Shown: in pieces, positions 41,058-50,123 of the stretch | How positions within the stretch are numbered: the stretch's first letter is position 1 | Layout: each line of letters opens with the position of its first letter | DNA from: Shouchella clausii | GTDB lineage: Bacteria > Bacillota > Bacilli > Bacillales > Bacillaceae_D | Assembly: GCF_002250115.1 (NCBI RefSeq) | Contig: NZ_CP019985.1 | Coordinates: forward strand, 4,154,001 to 4,218,000 | Direction: 5' to 3' | DNA: 64,000 bases | Position numbers and translations under genes: made by a program | Notes under the pieces: model-generated | The model's input: the letters and a program-made list of their open reading frames with translations, nothing else | Told to the model about the DNA's origin: nothing | Databases searched by the model: none

Positions 41058-42051
41058 TTCGCTTTTCCACTCCATAATGAGCATAACAAGCTGGCGTCGC
41101 TATCCGCCCCCGAGGCGTCCGCTGGATAAAGCCAATTTGCAGCAAATAGGGCTCATATACTTCCTCAATCGTTGCTGCTTCTTCGCCAATTGTCGCCGCA
41201 ATCGTTTCTAATCCAACTGGGCCTCCATTAAATTTTTCAATCATGCCTTTTAACAATTTATCGTCAATATGGTCTAGCCCTAACGGATCGACATGGAGCT
41301 GTTCAAGGGCTGAGCATGCCCTTTCCAACGAAATAGCCGCCTCCCCTCCTACTTGGGCAAAATCGCGAACGCGACGGAGCAGGCGGTTTGCAATCCGTGG
41401 AGTCCCTCTGGACCGCCGCGCCAATTCAAGCGCTGCGGACGGCTCGAGCGTCGCTTGGAAAACGGTGGCGGAACGTTCCACAATTTGAGCCAGTTCTTCA
41501 GGTTTGTAATACTCAAGCCTTGCCATTACGCCAAAACGGTCGCGTAATGGGGATGAGAGCATTCCTGCACGCGTTGTCGCGCCCACTAACGTAAACGGCG
41601 GCAAATCTAATCGAACCGATCTAGCAGTTGGGCCTTTGCCAATGACGATATCTAGACAAAAATCTTCCATGGCCGGATAGAGCACTTCTTCAACTGTACG
41701 GTTCAAGCGGTGGATCTCATCAATAAACAAGACGTCTCCTGGCTCAAGGGCGGTTAAAATCGCTGCCAAATCGCCAGACCGCTCAATTGCCGGGCCAGAA
41801 GTAGTCCGCAACTCGCCGCCCATTTCTGCCGCAATGATCGCCGCTAGCGTCGTTTTCCCAAGGCCTGGCGGTCCGTAAAGTAGGACATGGTCAAGCGCTT
41901 CTTCGCGCATTTTTGCAGCCTCCATAAACACAGCAAGGTTGTGCTTAACCGTTTCTTGCCCGATATAATCGGCCAATCTTTTTGGCCGTAACCCTTGCTC
42001 GCTCTGTTCTTCCAACTCCGTTGCTTCAGCGGAAACAATTCGTTCTTCCAT
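41050..42051 (-). CDS. ruvB: Holliday junction helicase motor RuvB
   Basis: AAA+ ring motor of branch migration, loaded by RuvA. N-terminal [15 protein letters not shown], Walker [13 protein letters not shown] near 58-69, Walker [12 protein letters not shown] near 106, sensor/arginine-finger block [18 protein letters not shown] near 155-172 and a C-terminal winged helix ending [10 protein letters not shown]. About 333 residues. GGGGG is 6 bases before the ATG at 42051, with another ATG two codons earlier. It follows ruvA by about 15 bases. Confidence 0.97.
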   Translation of the reverse strand: MEERIVSAEATELEEQSEQGLRPKRLADYIGQETVKHNLAVFMEAAKMREEALDHVLLYGPPGLGKTTLAAIIAAEMGGELRTTSGPAIERSGDLAAILTALEPGDVLFIDEIHRLNRTVEEVLYPAMEDFCLDIVIGKGPTARSVRLDLPPFTLVGATTRAGMLSSPLRDRFGVMARLEYYKPEELAQIVERSATVFQATLEPSAALELARRSRGTPRIANRLLRRVRDFAQVGGEAAISLERACSALEQLHVDPLGLDHIDDKLLKGMIEKFNGGPVGLETIAATIGEEAATIEEVYEPYLLQIGFIQRTPRGRIATPACYAHYGVEKRNG

Positions 42052-42066
42052 TGTCATCCCCCTTAC

Positions 42067-42666
42067 TTAAGGACGTTTTAACATAAGCGCAAGCGCACGC
42101 CTAATATATTCATCTGTTTCCAGCGTTTCCGCTTTTAACTGTTTTTCAACTTTTTTCAGCTCTTTTTCGACATAGCCCAAAGCACGCAACGCTTCTAAAG
42201 CATCCTCAAGCTGTGGATTTTTTTGCTGTTTGTCAGCGCCAGCAGCAGATTCTAGCATTGGTGCCATCTCATCAAGCTTCCCTTTTAAGTCAAGAATGAT
42301 TTGTCTTGCTGTTTTTTTGCCGACTCCAGGGAAACGGACAAGCAGTGCCTCATCTTCTTGTTCAATTGCATGGATAATATCTTCTGGTTCTCCCGAAGCA
42401 AGAATGGCGAGCGCTCCTTTTGGGCCAATGCCAGAGACATTCAAAAGCTTTTCAAACAACAAGCGTTCTGTCCTTGTTGTAAAGCCAAATAGGCGTTGGC
42501 TGTCTTCGCGAACATAGTGGTGTGTCGGGATCACTACCTCCCGATTTAAATCGCTTATAAAACGGTAAGGGTTTGCACAGTAAATTTGGAACCCAATCCC
42601 GTTGGTCTCGACCACGAGATAAGCAGGTTCAACTGCAACCAAATTCCCTTTAATATAATCAATCAC
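42067..42666 (-). CDS. ruvA: Holliday junction recognition protein RuvA
   Basis: Binds the four-way junction as a tetramer and recruits RuvB. OB domain at residues 1-62 (IDYIKGNLVAVEPAYLVVETN), helix-hairpin-helix domain with VSGIGPKGALAIL near 75-87 and FPGVGKKTARQIILDLKGKL near 110-129, and a C-terminal RuvB-binding domain after an acidic/polar linker. AGGAG sits 7 bases before the GTG at 42666, giving the standard (M)IDYIKG N-terminus; the open frame is eight codons longer. Confidence 0.95.
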   Translation of the reverse strand: MIDYIKGNLVAVEPAYLVVETNGIGFQIYCANPYRFISDLNREVVIPTHHYVREDSQRLFGFTTRTERLLFEKLLNVSGIGPKGALAILASGEPEDIIHAIEQEDEALLVRFPGVGKKTARQIILDLKGKLDEMAPMLESAAGADKQQKNPQLEDALEALRALGYVEKELKKVEKQLKAETLETDEYIRRALALMLKRP

Positions 42667-42796
42667 AAGCATTCTCCTCTGCATGGCCAAAAAGCGAACA
42701 TTTATTTCTATTTTAGCATAGCAGATAGCTTTCCGTCATTAAGTTGATACTAGGCCGCCAAGTGGGTAATACGATAGCCAGTGCCTCAGTTGCCTG

Positions 42797-43315
42797 TTAT
42801 TGCCATTGTGCTAACAGATTTTGCAAATGATCAAGGCTTTCAATCCGGATGCCTTGTTCAAGCGCCGCAACATCCGAATCGCTTAGCTTCACTGCTTCAA
42901 TTTCGCTATAACGTGTGACAATCTGTCCAGCTTCTCGTTGCCCTGTGTAAAGCACGATCCCCCTATCGGCATCTATGCCTAAATAGCCATCCTCTTTGAC
43001 TTCGGGTGAAAGGTCAAGAATCGTTTTCCGAAAGTGGACAAAGTGGTTGCTTTGGTCAACAAGCTGCCATTCTTCGTATTCAGCCCAAAAGTCGTCAATC
43101 GCCCAAATGGTTTCGTAAACACGTTCTGTTCGTATATTTCCATCAGCGAAAACCGTTTCAAGTAATACTTCCGTTGCATTAGGCGGATTTGCTACTTGGG
43201 GAGAATCATAGGATTCGTCTTCGCTAAGAATGACAAATGTTCCCAGCAGCAAAGCGAATGAGGCAGCTCCGAGAGAAAACGGAAGCCAATGTTTGTGGAC
43301 AACTTGTTTTAACAT
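42797..43315 (-). CDS. bofC: BofC, forespore regulator of SpoIVB signalling
   Basis: In B. subtilis this intermembrane-space protein, made in the forespore, restrains the SpoIVB protease that triggers pro-sigma-K processing. The 172-residue protein has an N-terminal membrane/signal segment (LPFSLGAASFALLLGTFVIL, near 11-30) and an extracellular domain with ERVYETIWAIDDFWAEYEEW, DLSPEVKEDGYLGID and ALEQGIRIESLDHL, all BofC-like. The ATG at 43315 has AAAGGGA about 10 bases upstream. Location downstream of safA/coxA and upstream of ruvA matches B. subtilis. Confidence 0.88.
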   Translation of the reverse strand: MLKQVVHKHWLPFSLGAASFALLLGTFVILSEDESYDSPQVANPPNATEVLLETVFADGNIRTERVYETIWAIDDFWAEYEEWQLVDQSNHFVHFRKTILDLSPEVKEDGYLGIDADRGIVLYTGQREAGQIVTRYSEIEAVKLSDSDVAALEQGIRIESLDHLQNLLAQWQ

Positions 43316-43469
43316 GGATAAACATCCCTTTCCAATCATACTACTGCTTTATCCTCGGCATTTAGCTTGTAAACTATACAAAAATGACACAGGATTTTCA
43401 TAAAAATTGCCAATAAAAGCGCATGGTTATTGATAGAATGAAAAGAGAAGTCATAAGGGGGGAAACATA

Positions 43470-43844
43470 TTGAAAAAATTAGCTGGAGTGATTACGGCCT
43501 GTTTGCTTTTTTTTATTTTGACAGCATGCGGGGCGCAAGAAGATAGTGGACAAGAAGATAACAGCACTGCGGAATCAAGTGAAACCGTTGTCATTAAAGC
43601 GATGAACTGGCAATTTGATAAAGAAGAATATGAGGCTGGCGCTGGCGACGTGACGGTGGAACTTAAAAATGAAGAGGGCAACCACGGCATCGTTATTGTC
43701 GGCGCTGATAACGGCTCAGATCTTGTCATTAGCGGTTCGGGCTCAAAAACCGTCACACTTGAACCAGGGGAGTATGAAATTCAATGCAACATTCCATGCG
43801 GTCCTGGCCACGAAGAAATGGTCTCTACTCTGGTTGTTTCCTAA
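43470..43844 (+). CDS. Cu(A)-type cupredoxin lipoprotein
   Basis: A 124-residue lipoprotein, likely anchored to the outer face of the membrane. The signal peptide ends with lipobox LTAC (cysteine near residue 20), followed by an acidic linker and a cupredoxin beta-barrel (VVIKAMNWQFDKEEY onward). The C-terminus carries C-x3-C-x3-H-x2-M as CNIPCGPGHEEM, with an upstream histidine in NHGIVI. That is the binuclear Cu(A) ligand set of cytochrome c oxidase subunit II, here without the membrane helices of a real CoxB. It may shuttle copper or electrons. The start is TTG with AAGGGGGG upstream. It stands alone between bofC and coxA. Confidence 0.85.
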   Translation: MKKLAGVITACLLFFILTACGAQEDSGQEDNSTAESSETVVIKAMNWQFDKEEYEAGAGDVTVELKNEEGNHGIVIVGADNGSDLVISGSGSKTVTLEPGEYEIQCNIPCGPGHEEMVSTLVVS

Positions 43845-43854
43845 TTGCTATGTA

Positions 43855-43880
43855 GCTCCCCATTACTGGGGAGTTTTTTT
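43855..43880 (+). terminator. Terminator of the cupredoxin gene
   Basis: CTCCCC, loop ATTACT, GGGGAG, then seven T. The T-run runs into the stop region of the convergent coxA-like gene. Confidence 0.85.
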
Positions 43881-44727
43881 ACTTATTTTGGAACGGACGT
43901 CTTGCTGCATTGCCTAAATCGCGCATCATGTCTGTAAACGTGTCTTGGACATCATCAAAAGCAGCGCCTGAGCGTAGCCTGTCGTCCATTCGTTGCATAT
44001 TCGTAAAAATGTCGTTGTCTGTACTCACAACAACATTTTTGCCTTCGCCGGCCAATTTGCGGACACGGTTTTCGACACGCTGTTTCACATCGTCTGCTTT
44101 TTCGTCTTGCTCATAGCCTACAACAACGTCGTCGCGATTGACAATAACGCGCGCTTCCCGAACACCGTCAATTTTTTCAACTTCTTCGCGGATTTGTTCT
44201 GCCCGGTCGCCGTCATAATTGCGATGGTAACGAACTTCTTCTGTTTCCATCCCCTGCCGCATATTTCCGTCTTGGTTCGTAGAACGCTGTCCATTCATGC
44301 CGCGGTTTCCATCTTGGTTCGTCGTAGCCCGTTGGAAATTCATGCCGCGGTTGCCGTAGTCTGCTCTTCGGTTAAGAAAACCATTTTCATCAACCATTCC
44401 TGGACGGTTGTTCCCAGTTATACCACGAACGTAGCCATTGCGTCCTTGATTATACTGGTTATTATACTGATTAGTCCGGTTCATGCGTTGGTTTTTATTT
44501 GAAAAGCGATTGTCGTCAAAGAATGTTTTATCATTCGTGTTGTACGCATTCGGCCCATAATACGGATAGTTGCGGTTGTTGAAGTTGTTGTCCCCATTCA
44601 TATTGGCTTCTTGATTGCGGTACGTGTTTGGCTGCATTCCGGCGCGGTCGTTGTCTTGTGTTCCGCAGCCTGCAAGCCCTGTAAGAAGCACGCTCGCGCA
44701 AATAAACGATAAAGCTGTTTTTTTCAA
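43879..44727 (-). CDS. coxA: YhcN/YlaJ-family sporulation lipoprotein, CoxA-like
   Basis: A 282-residue lipoprotein with lipobox LAGC (cysteine near residue 21). An Asn/Arg/Gln/Gly-rich low-complexity region spans about residues 25-155. It contains two copies of a 14-15 residue unit (NRGMNxQRxTNQDG, DNA near 44271-44357). The C-terminal YhcN/YlaJ domain follows (DRAEQIREEVEKIDGVREAR, VVVGYEQDEKADDVKQRVEN). In B. subtilis CoxA, a spore cortex protein of this family, is encoded next to safA, as here; the symbol rests on that synteny. The low-complexity part is long for the family. The start is TTG with AAAGGGGG upstream. Confidence 0.8.
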   Translation of the reverse strand: MKKTALSFICASVLLTGLAGCGTQDNDRAGMQPNTYRNQEANMNGDNNFNNRNYPYYGPNAYNTNDKTFFDDNRFSNKNQRMNRTNQYNNQYNQGRNGYVRGITGNNRPGMVDENGFLNRRADYGNRGMNFQRATTNQDGNRGMNGQRSTNQDGNMRQGMETEEVRYHRNYDGDRAEQIREEVEKIDGVREARVIVNRDDVVVGYEQDEKADDVKQRVENRVRKLAGEGKNVVVSTDNDIFTNMQRMDDRLRSGAAFDDVQDTFTDMMRDLGNAARRPFQNK

Positions 44728-44805
44728 TGGAAATTCCCCCTTTCGGTCTTAGTATGTACCAAAAAGGGGGAACTACGCTGTTAGATTATGGCTGGCAAAA
44801 AGCCG

Positions 44806-46380
44806 TTAATCTTGTTGGTCTTCTTCTTCGTATGCGTTTACTTGTTCCTCCGGCTCGTATTCCTGCTCTTGCGAATACGGGCTTTGTGGATGTGCCCATT
44901 GCTGTGGCTGGGCTGCATAAGGCCCCGTTAAAAAGGTTGGAGCTTGGTTCATGTAATGGGGCTGCTGGTATGTTTGGTCATCTAGCTGGCCGGTAGGCGG
45001 CTGCCTATAAGGCCCTGCCTGTTGGTTTAACGGTCCTGGGGCAACAAAAGGTATTTGCGGTGGCGAATAGATGTTTGCTACTGGCATTTGCGGCAAAGCG
45101 GCCGGCTGCCACCCTGGGTAGCTCTGGATTGGCGTAGCATCGCCAATTTCTCCTTGATAAGGAGAGTAGCGGTACTGTCCCCAATTAATGTCCATTTGCT
45201 GAGAAAATGGTTGCGGCCCGTTGTTTTGTCCCCAGTTCATTTCTACTTGGTGGGCATACGCTTGTTCTTGCTTCAAGCCTTTATTTTCCTGCTGTGGCCA
45301 AGGGGTAAAGTTTGTTTTTTGTTGCCCTTGAAAACCTTTGTTTTGATTTTCTTGAGTTGGATAGCTTTGTTGATTCGGTCCCCCGCCTTGCTGAATAAAC
45401 GGGGCGTTGCTTCCCCAAGGAGACTGCTGACCATAAGAGCCGCTTTTTGAGCTTCCCGCATGTGCTTGTGGCTGTACCCCATTCCATTCGCCAATCTCGT
45501 TGTCCTTTTTATCCTGTTGCAACGGCTGTTGTTTGCCCGCAGTTTCTTGCTGCTTAGACCCATGCAACTGAGCTTGGAGCTGTGCATTTTCTCCATACGC
45601 TTGTGGTTGGTTTGCTTGTGGCTGATATGTCTGTGGCTGGTACGGCTGCGGTTGGTTTGCTTGTGGCTGGTATGACTGTGACTGATATAACTGCGGTTGG
45701 TTTGCTTGTGGCTGGTATGACTGTGACTGATATAACTGCGATTGGTTTGCTTGTGGCTGGTATGACTGTGGCTGATAGGACTGCGGTTGATTTGCTTGTG
45801 GCTGGTATGACTGTGGCTGATAGGACTGCGGTTGATTTGCTTGTGGCTGGTATGACTGTGGTTGATTTGCTTGTGGCTCGAATGACTGCGGTTGATTCAT
45901 TTGCTGGCTGTAAAGTTGTTGGTTTGGTGCGTAAGACTGTTGGTACATATTTGCTTGTGGCGCAAACCCTTGGTATGCATTTTCTTGGCAAGGTGTACAA
46001 GGCGGCTTTGGCGGAAGCGGCGGATATTCTGGCGGTTTTGCTACGCCTTGTTGGGTTTGGGCATAATATGGCGGTGCTGGCGCGACATTCGCCGCTTGCG
46101 TTTTCTCTGATTCCTTCAGCTCCGGCTTTTTAGGTGGTTTAACGGATTGTTCTTTTGCTTTTTGTGGCTTCTTATCTACTTCTTTTGCTTTTGGCGTCGT
46201 CTTTTTCTGTTCTTTCCGGACAGCAACTGATCCAGCAGGCACTTTTACTTTCATGCCCGGCATCAGCATTTCAGGGTTTGTTAAATTCGGGTTTGCTTCT
46301 TTTAAATGTTCGTAATCGACTTCATACTTCTGCGCTAATTTCCATAAAGTATCTCCCTTTTGGACAATATGGATTCTCAC
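44806..46380 (-). CDS. safA: Spore coat morphogenetic protein SafA, repeat-rich
   Basis: LysM-containing protein that organises the inner spore coat on the cortex. The LysM domain is at residues 2-46 (IHIVQKGDTLWKLAQKYEVD, MLMPGMKVKVPAG). A Lys/Pro linker and a Pro/Gln/Tyr-rich region follow. Residues about 160-260 are tandem repeats of QANQPQSYQPQSYQP type. The rest to residue 524 is Gln/Pro/Tyr/Trp-rich and ends in an acidic tail. This is longer than the B. subtilis protein as I know it. The start is GTG with AAGGAGGG upstream. It is 78 bases upstream of coxA, so probably co-transcribed. Confidence 0.88.
   Translation of the reverse strand: MRIHIVQKGDTLWKLAQKYEVDYEHLKEANPNLTNPEMLMPGMKVKVPAGSVAVRKEQKKTTPKAKEVDKKPQKAKEQSVKPPKKPELKESEKTQAANVAPAPPYYAQTQQGVAKPPEYPPLPPKPPCTPCQENAYQGFAPQANMYQQSYAPNQQLYSQQMNQPQSFEPQANQPQSYQPQANQPQSYQPQSYQPQANQPQSYQPQSYQPQANQSQLYQSQSYQPQANQPQLYQSQSYQPQANQPQPYQPQTYQPQANQPQAYGENAQLQAQLHGSKQQETAGKQQPLQQDKKDNEIGEWNGVQPQAHAGSSKSGSYGQQSPWGSNAPFIQQGGGPNQQSYPTQENQNKGFQGQQKTNFTPWPQQENKGLKQEQAYAHQVEMNWGQNNGPQPFSQQMDINWGQYRYSPYQGEIGDATPIQSYPGWQPAALPQMPVANIYSPPQIPFVAPGPLNQQAGPYRQPPTGQLDDQTYQQPHYMNQAPTFLTGPYAAQPQQWAHPQSPYSQEQEYEPEEQVNAYEEEDQQD
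45597..45903 (-). repeat. In-frame 45-bp tandem repeats in safA
   Basis: Repeats of 45 bases (15 codons), with some 30-base units, encode variations of Q-A-N-Q-P-Q-S-Y-Q-P-Q-S-Y-Q-P. About five to seven units are visible with few base changes, most similar in the middle. Unit lengths are multiples of three, so gain or loss of units keeps the frame. Confidence 0.85.
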
Positions 46381-46534
46381 AGGCTGTTCCCTCCTTACTA
46401 GGCATTCATCCTATAGACTATGCAAGAGCATAAAATCGGTTCACATGCAACGTTCCCCAATACTTATGTATAGACTGCTCGGCCTAGACCAAAAAAATCA
46501 ATCAAACAGTGTGAAGTATGCGAGCGTTTACAAT

Positions 46535-46568
46535 CCTAAAAGAGCGGTTCAATGTCCGCTCTTTTAGG
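46535..46568 (-). terminator. Hairpin downstream of nadA
   Basis: Perfect 13-bp inverted repeat CCTAAAAGAGCGG/CCGCTCTTTTAGG with an 8-base loop, 21 bases after the nadA stop. It can end the nadB-nadC-nadA transcript, although the T-run is inside the stem. Confidence 0.75.
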
Positions 46569-46589
46569 TTGTGCTACAGTCGAAAAACC

Positions 46590-47684
46590 TTAAACTGTCG
46601 CCAGCATCCGCGCCAAAGCCGTTCTTGCTTCCTCAGCGACATCTTCGGAGACTGTAATTTCAAATTGACGCTTGCCTTCTCGCAGCAAATCCAGTGACCA
46701 AGCAAGGTGATCCAAATCAATGCGGTTCATTGTTAAGCAAAGGCACATAGTTGAGTGAAGAGAAAACACTTGCTTATCCGGATGCTGTTTCGCTAACCGA
46801 TTGACCAAGTTCATTTCCGTCCCAATTGCCCAGGATGTTCCCGGCTCCGCTTGCTTTAATGTTTCAATAATGTAGTGTGTGCTTCCGGCTTTATCTGCAG
46901 CTTGCACCACTTCGTGGGTGCACTCTGGATGAACAATAACTTGTGTATGCGGAGAACGGGCGCGCACTTTTTTAATTTGCTCAACTGTAAATTTTTCATG
47001 AACAGAGCAGTGTCCTTTCCATAAAATGACGATGATTTCTTCTATGTTCGCACCGGGGAGGAGCTCGAGTTCATGTGTAAGAGGATTCCAGACCGCCATT
47101 TTTTCTAAAGGAATGCCAAGTGCAAAAGCTGTGTTTCTCCCCAGGTGTTGGTCAGGCAAAAACAATAACCTTGGCTTTTGAGAAAACGCCCACTTCACCA
47201 TGTTTTTAGCGTTTGATGATGTTACGCAAGCACCGCCATGGCGACCGCAAAACGCTTTAATTTCAGCGGTGCTGTTAACATATGTCAGCGGCAAAATCGT
47301 GTTTCCGAATCGTTCCGTCAGCGCTTCCCAAGCGCGCTCCGTTTGGGCGATCGAAGCCATATCGGCCATCGAACAGCCAGCAGCAAGATCAGGCAGGATC
47401 ACATGCTGCTCTCGGCTCGTTAACATGTCTGCTGTCTCCGCCATAAAATGAACACCGCAAAAAACGATATTGGCGGATGACGTTTGGCCGCACAGTTGCG
47501 CAAGTTGCAATGAATCGCCATTGAAGTCAGCAAATTGGATGACGTCCTCTCGCTGGTAATGATGGCCTGGAATGAGTAGGTCATTGCCAAAAAATGCTTT
47601 TGCTTCGCGAATGCGTGCTTCTTTTTCAGCACTTGACATTTCCCGATAGTGATGGGGCAATCTCGCTGGTTGCATTACTTCCAT
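46590..47684 (-). CDS. nadA: Quinolinate synthase A
   Basis: [4Fe-4S] enzyme joining iminoaspartate and dihydroxyacetone phosphate to quinolinate. The 364-residue protein belongs to the longer Bacillus-type NadA. Blocks: [21 protein letters not shown] near 38-57, [14 protein letters not shown] near 77 (first cluster Cys), [25 protein letters not shown] and [11 protein letters not shown] (second cysteine region), and [15 protein letters not shown] near 323 (third). Its start overlaps the nadC stop by 10 bases. AAGGGGGAAGG precedes the ATG. Cluster supply is probably by the NifS encoded nearby. Confidence 0.96.
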   Translation of the reverse strand: MEVMQPARLPHHYREMSSAEKEARIREAKAFFGNDLLIPGHHYQREDVIQFADFNGDSLQLAQLCGQTSSANIVFCGVHFMAETADMLTSREQHVILPDLAAGCSMADMASIAQTERAWEALTERFGNTILPLTYVNSTAEIKAFCGRHGGACVTSSNAKNMVKWAFSQKPRLLFLPDQHLGRNTAFALGIPLEKMAVWNPLTHELELLPGANIEEIIVILWKGHCSVHEKFTVEQIKKVRARSPHTQVIVHPECTHEVVQAADKAGSTHYIIETLKQAEPGTSWAIGTEMNLVNRLAKQHPDKQVFSLHSTMCLCLTMNRIDLDHLAWSLDLLREGKRQFEITVSEDVAEEARTALARMLATV

Positions 47685-48523
47685 TGTCCTTCCCCCTTTT
47701 TTATAAGCATGCTCAAATCGAGTGCAACAACTGAATGTGTCAAAAATCCGAGTGACAGAAAATCAACGCCAGTATTGGCAAATTGCCGCAAATTGGCCAT
47801 CGTTATCCCTCCTGAGGCTTCCGTCTTTATTCCAGCTGGGACATAGGCCAAGTAGGTTTTAATCGCCTCTGGGGTAGCGTTATCAAACATGATGACGTCC
47901 GCTTGCGCTGCAACTGCTTCTTTGACTTCGTCTAAAGTCGTCGTCTCTACTTCAATTTTTGCCATCGGCCCAGCATAAGCGCGGGCTTTTTCGATTGCAG
48001 CAGCAATCGACGTGCAAGCGGCAATATGGTTTTCTTTTAACATGACGGCATCGTCAAGGCCAAAACGGTGGTTGGCTCCCCCTCCTATTCTAACTGCAAA
48101 TTTGTCAAACATTCTAAGCCCTGGCGCTGTTTTTCGGGTATCGCAAATACGAATGCTTGGATCGCCTAATTCTTCCACTGCTTTTGCTGTTAGTGTGGCA
48201 ATGCCGGACATTCGCTGCAATAAATTGAGCAATACCCGTTCGCCCGATAATAGCGATTTGACCGGCCCTGTAAAGCGAGCCAATTGCTGCCCTCGTTTCA
48301 CTTGCTCTCCATCGCGAACAAACAGTTCGACTTCAATGTCAGAATCGAGCAAAGCGTATAGCTGGTTGACCACTTGTGCCCCTGCAAAAATGCCTTCCCC
48401 TTTGGCAACTATAACGGCCTCTGCTCTTTCAACAGTGAACAGCGCTTCAGCTGTACGGTCTCCATAACCAATGTCTTCTGCCAAAAATCCCCTTAACTGC
48501 TGATCAAGCTTGAGCGGGTTCAT
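47675..48523 (-). CDS. nadC: Nicotinate-nucleotide pyrophosphorylase (quinolinate PRTase)
   Basis: Converts quinolinate and PRPP to nicotinate mononucleotide. The 282-residue protein has the family motifs [14 protein letters not shown] near 16-29, [18 protein letters not shown] near 93, [21 protein letters not shown] near 131 (Arg/Lys substrate site) and MLKENHI near 161. It overlaps nadB by 20 bases upstream and nadA by 10 bases downstream, so the three genes are translationally coupled. GAGGAGAGAG precedes the ATG. Confidence 0.96.
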   Translation of the reverse strand: MNPLKLDQQLRGFLAEDIGYGDRTAEALFTVERAEAVIVAKGEGIFAGAQVVNQLYALLDSDIEVELFVRDGEQVKRGQQLARFTGPVKSLLSGERVLLNLLQRMSGIATLTAKAVEELGDPSIRICDTRKTAPGLRMFDKFAVRIGGGANHRFGLDDAVMLKENHIAACTSIAAAIEKARAYAGPMAKIEVETTTLDEVKEAVAAQADVIMFDNATPEAIKTYLAYVPAGIKTEASGGITMANLRQFANTGVDFLSLGFLTHSVVALDLSMLIKKGEGQWK

Positions 48524-50036
48524 ATTCTCTCTCCTCTGTTTTCACGAATGCTTTATTCTGTACAGAAAAACAAATCGAGCGCTTCCGCCATTGTTCGTCT
48601 GCTGACGGATAATCGCTGCGCCTATGGGTGCCTCTTGTTTCCGTACGCAACAAAGCTGCTTTTACAACAAGCGTAGCAAGCTCATACATAGTACCCGTTT
48701 CTAGATCGTCAACGTGCACAACCGTTTTCTTTGGCATTTGTTGAAACGAAGAAAGCCAATTAGCCACTGTTTGCAATCGATAGGCGTCGCGTTCAATGCC
48801 TGCATAGGCGCTCATCATTTTTTGCAATTCACTACGTTCAGGAATCCCGTGTATCAATGCCTTATTCGGCTGTGGCTTTACCGCTCCCGCTTTTGTTTGT
48901 GGATCGGCCAACAAAGCCGCTGCCACTGCTTGCCCGTAAACAAGTGCTTCGACGAGTGAATTGCTAGCTAAACGATTTGCACCATGAACACCCGTACAAG
49001 CTGCTTCGCCTATCGCGTACAACCCATTTACCGACGTGCGCCCAAATCGGTCTGTCTCAATGCCACCGCATAAAAAATGAGCGCCTGGTTCAATCGGGAT
49101 TAAGTCTTTGCGAACATCATAGCCATTTCGCTGCAGGCGTTTAAAGATCGCAGGAAACCGACTTGGAAAATCATGCAAATGCCTAGCATCTAAATAAACA
49201 TTCTCGCCAGATTGCAACGCTTTATGTAATGTGGCCGCTACAACGTCCCGCCCTTCAAGTTCCCCTTTTGCCCATTTTCCCATTAGCCGATGGCCTGCCC
49301 GATTGACCAAGTAAGCACCTTCACCGCGGACTGCTTCGCTAATAAGGCTCGGTTCTTTTCCTTTTAAAATCGTCGGATGGAATTGCATGAACTCAAGATC
49401 TTTAAGGACAGCGCCAGTCCGATAAGCTAACATTAACCCGTCTCCCGTTGCTCTCTGCTCATTGGAACTATTTTCATACAATTGGCCAGAGCCGCCAGTT
49501 GCTATAACCACACAGTCGCCGTAAAAAGCGTGATTAACGGTGCGAACGCCTTGGATTGTTTGATTTTTCACAATCAACTCCAGCACATATTGGTTTTCGT
49601 ACACATGCACGTTTTCACTGAGTGTCCGCCATAATGTTTCGACAACTGCTAAGCCTGTTTGATCTTGATAAGCATGCAAAATGCGCCGCTTGCTATGGGC
49701 TCCTTCATGGCCAAGGACATATTGGCCAGCTGCTTTTTCAAACGGCACCCCTAAAGCATCGAGCTCTTTAATCATTGCTGGAGCCTGCCGAGCGAGCTCA
49801 GACGCACGCTTAAACGCATTAAAACCGCTGCCTGCGACAAACGTATCTCTCGCATGGAGTGTCGGATGGTCGGTTTCGCCTACTGCCGCCGCAATCCCCC
49901 CTTGAGCCATACAAGAATTGCTGTCCAACCTGCCCGCCTTCATTAAAAGCGATACTTCTGCTTTATCTGCTAATTTGTGGGCAGCCATTAGTCCAGCTAT
50001 ACCGGCGCCAACAATAATAACTGATTTCTTTTTCAT
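48504..50036 (-). CDS. nadB: L-aspartate oxidase
   Basis: FAD enzyme that oxidises aspartate to iminoaspartate, first step of de novo NAD synthesis. N-terminal FAD motif VIIVGAGIAGLMAA (residues 5-18). Active-site blocks SNSCMAQGGIAAAVG near 38-52, FMQFHPTIL near 227 and HFLCGGIETDRFGRTSVNGLYA near 321 follow. A GTG four codons upstream (50048) is possible; the ATG at 50036 gives the family N-terminus and has GTGAGTGAG nearby, but the choice is not firm. First of nadB-nadC-nadA, divergent from nifS. Confidence 0.95.
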   Translation of the reverse strand: MKKKSVIIVGAGIAGLMAAHKLADKAEVSLLMKAGRLDSNSCMAQGGIAAAVGETDHPTLHARDTFVAGSGFNAFKRASELARQAPAMIKELDALGVPFEKAAGQYVLGHEGAHSKRRILHAYQDQTGLAVVETLWRTLSENVHVYENQYVLELIVKNQTIQGVRTVNHAFYGDCVVIATGGSGQLYENSSNEQRATGDGLMLAYRTGAVLKDLEFMQFHPTILKGKEPSLISEAVRGEGAYLVNRAGHRLMGKWAKGELEGRDVVAATLHKALQSGENVYLDARHLHDFPSRFPAIFKRLQRNGYDVRKDLIPIEPGAHFLCGGIETDRFGRTSVNGLYAIGEAACTGVHGANRLASNSLVEALVYGQAVAAALLADPQTKAGAVKPQPNKALIHGIPERSELQKMMSAYAGIERDAYRLQTVANWLSSFQQMPKKTVVHVDDLETGTMYELATLVVKAALLRTETRGTHRRSDYPSADEQWRKRSICFSVQNKAFVKTEEREYEPAQA

Positions 50037-50048
50037 AGACTCACTCAC

Positions 50049-50123
50049 TTTACAGTTGTCTTGTCACCTATATTTACATAAACTAATAGAAAACACAACC
50101 TTTTTTTAAGAATGGAGATTGCC
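50049..50123. promoter_or_regulatory. Divergent nadB/nifS control region, candidate NiaR site
   Basis: The gap holds a plausible plus-strand promoter (TTGTCT, 17 bases, TAAACT) and the nadB promoter on the other strand. The sequence TTACAGTTGTCTTGTCACC, followed by TTTACA, lies where NiaR would act on both operons and resembles the TGTC-rich boxes of Bacillus NiaR targets. This is pattern resemblance only. Confidence 0.4.

Noticed and set aside
43470-43844. Cytochrome c oxidase subunit II gene
   Set aside because: It lacks the two N-terminal membrane helices and any cox neighbours; only the Cu(A)-type domain is shared.
45597-45903. CRISPR-like periodic repeats
   Set aside because: Units are contiguous 45-bp coding repeats without spacers and stay in the safA frame.
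45582-46133. Long plus-strand frame opposite safA with a GLLVAGMTV-type repeat
   Set aside because: It is the antisense reading of the safA repeats; no ribosome site and the periodicity follows the safA codons.
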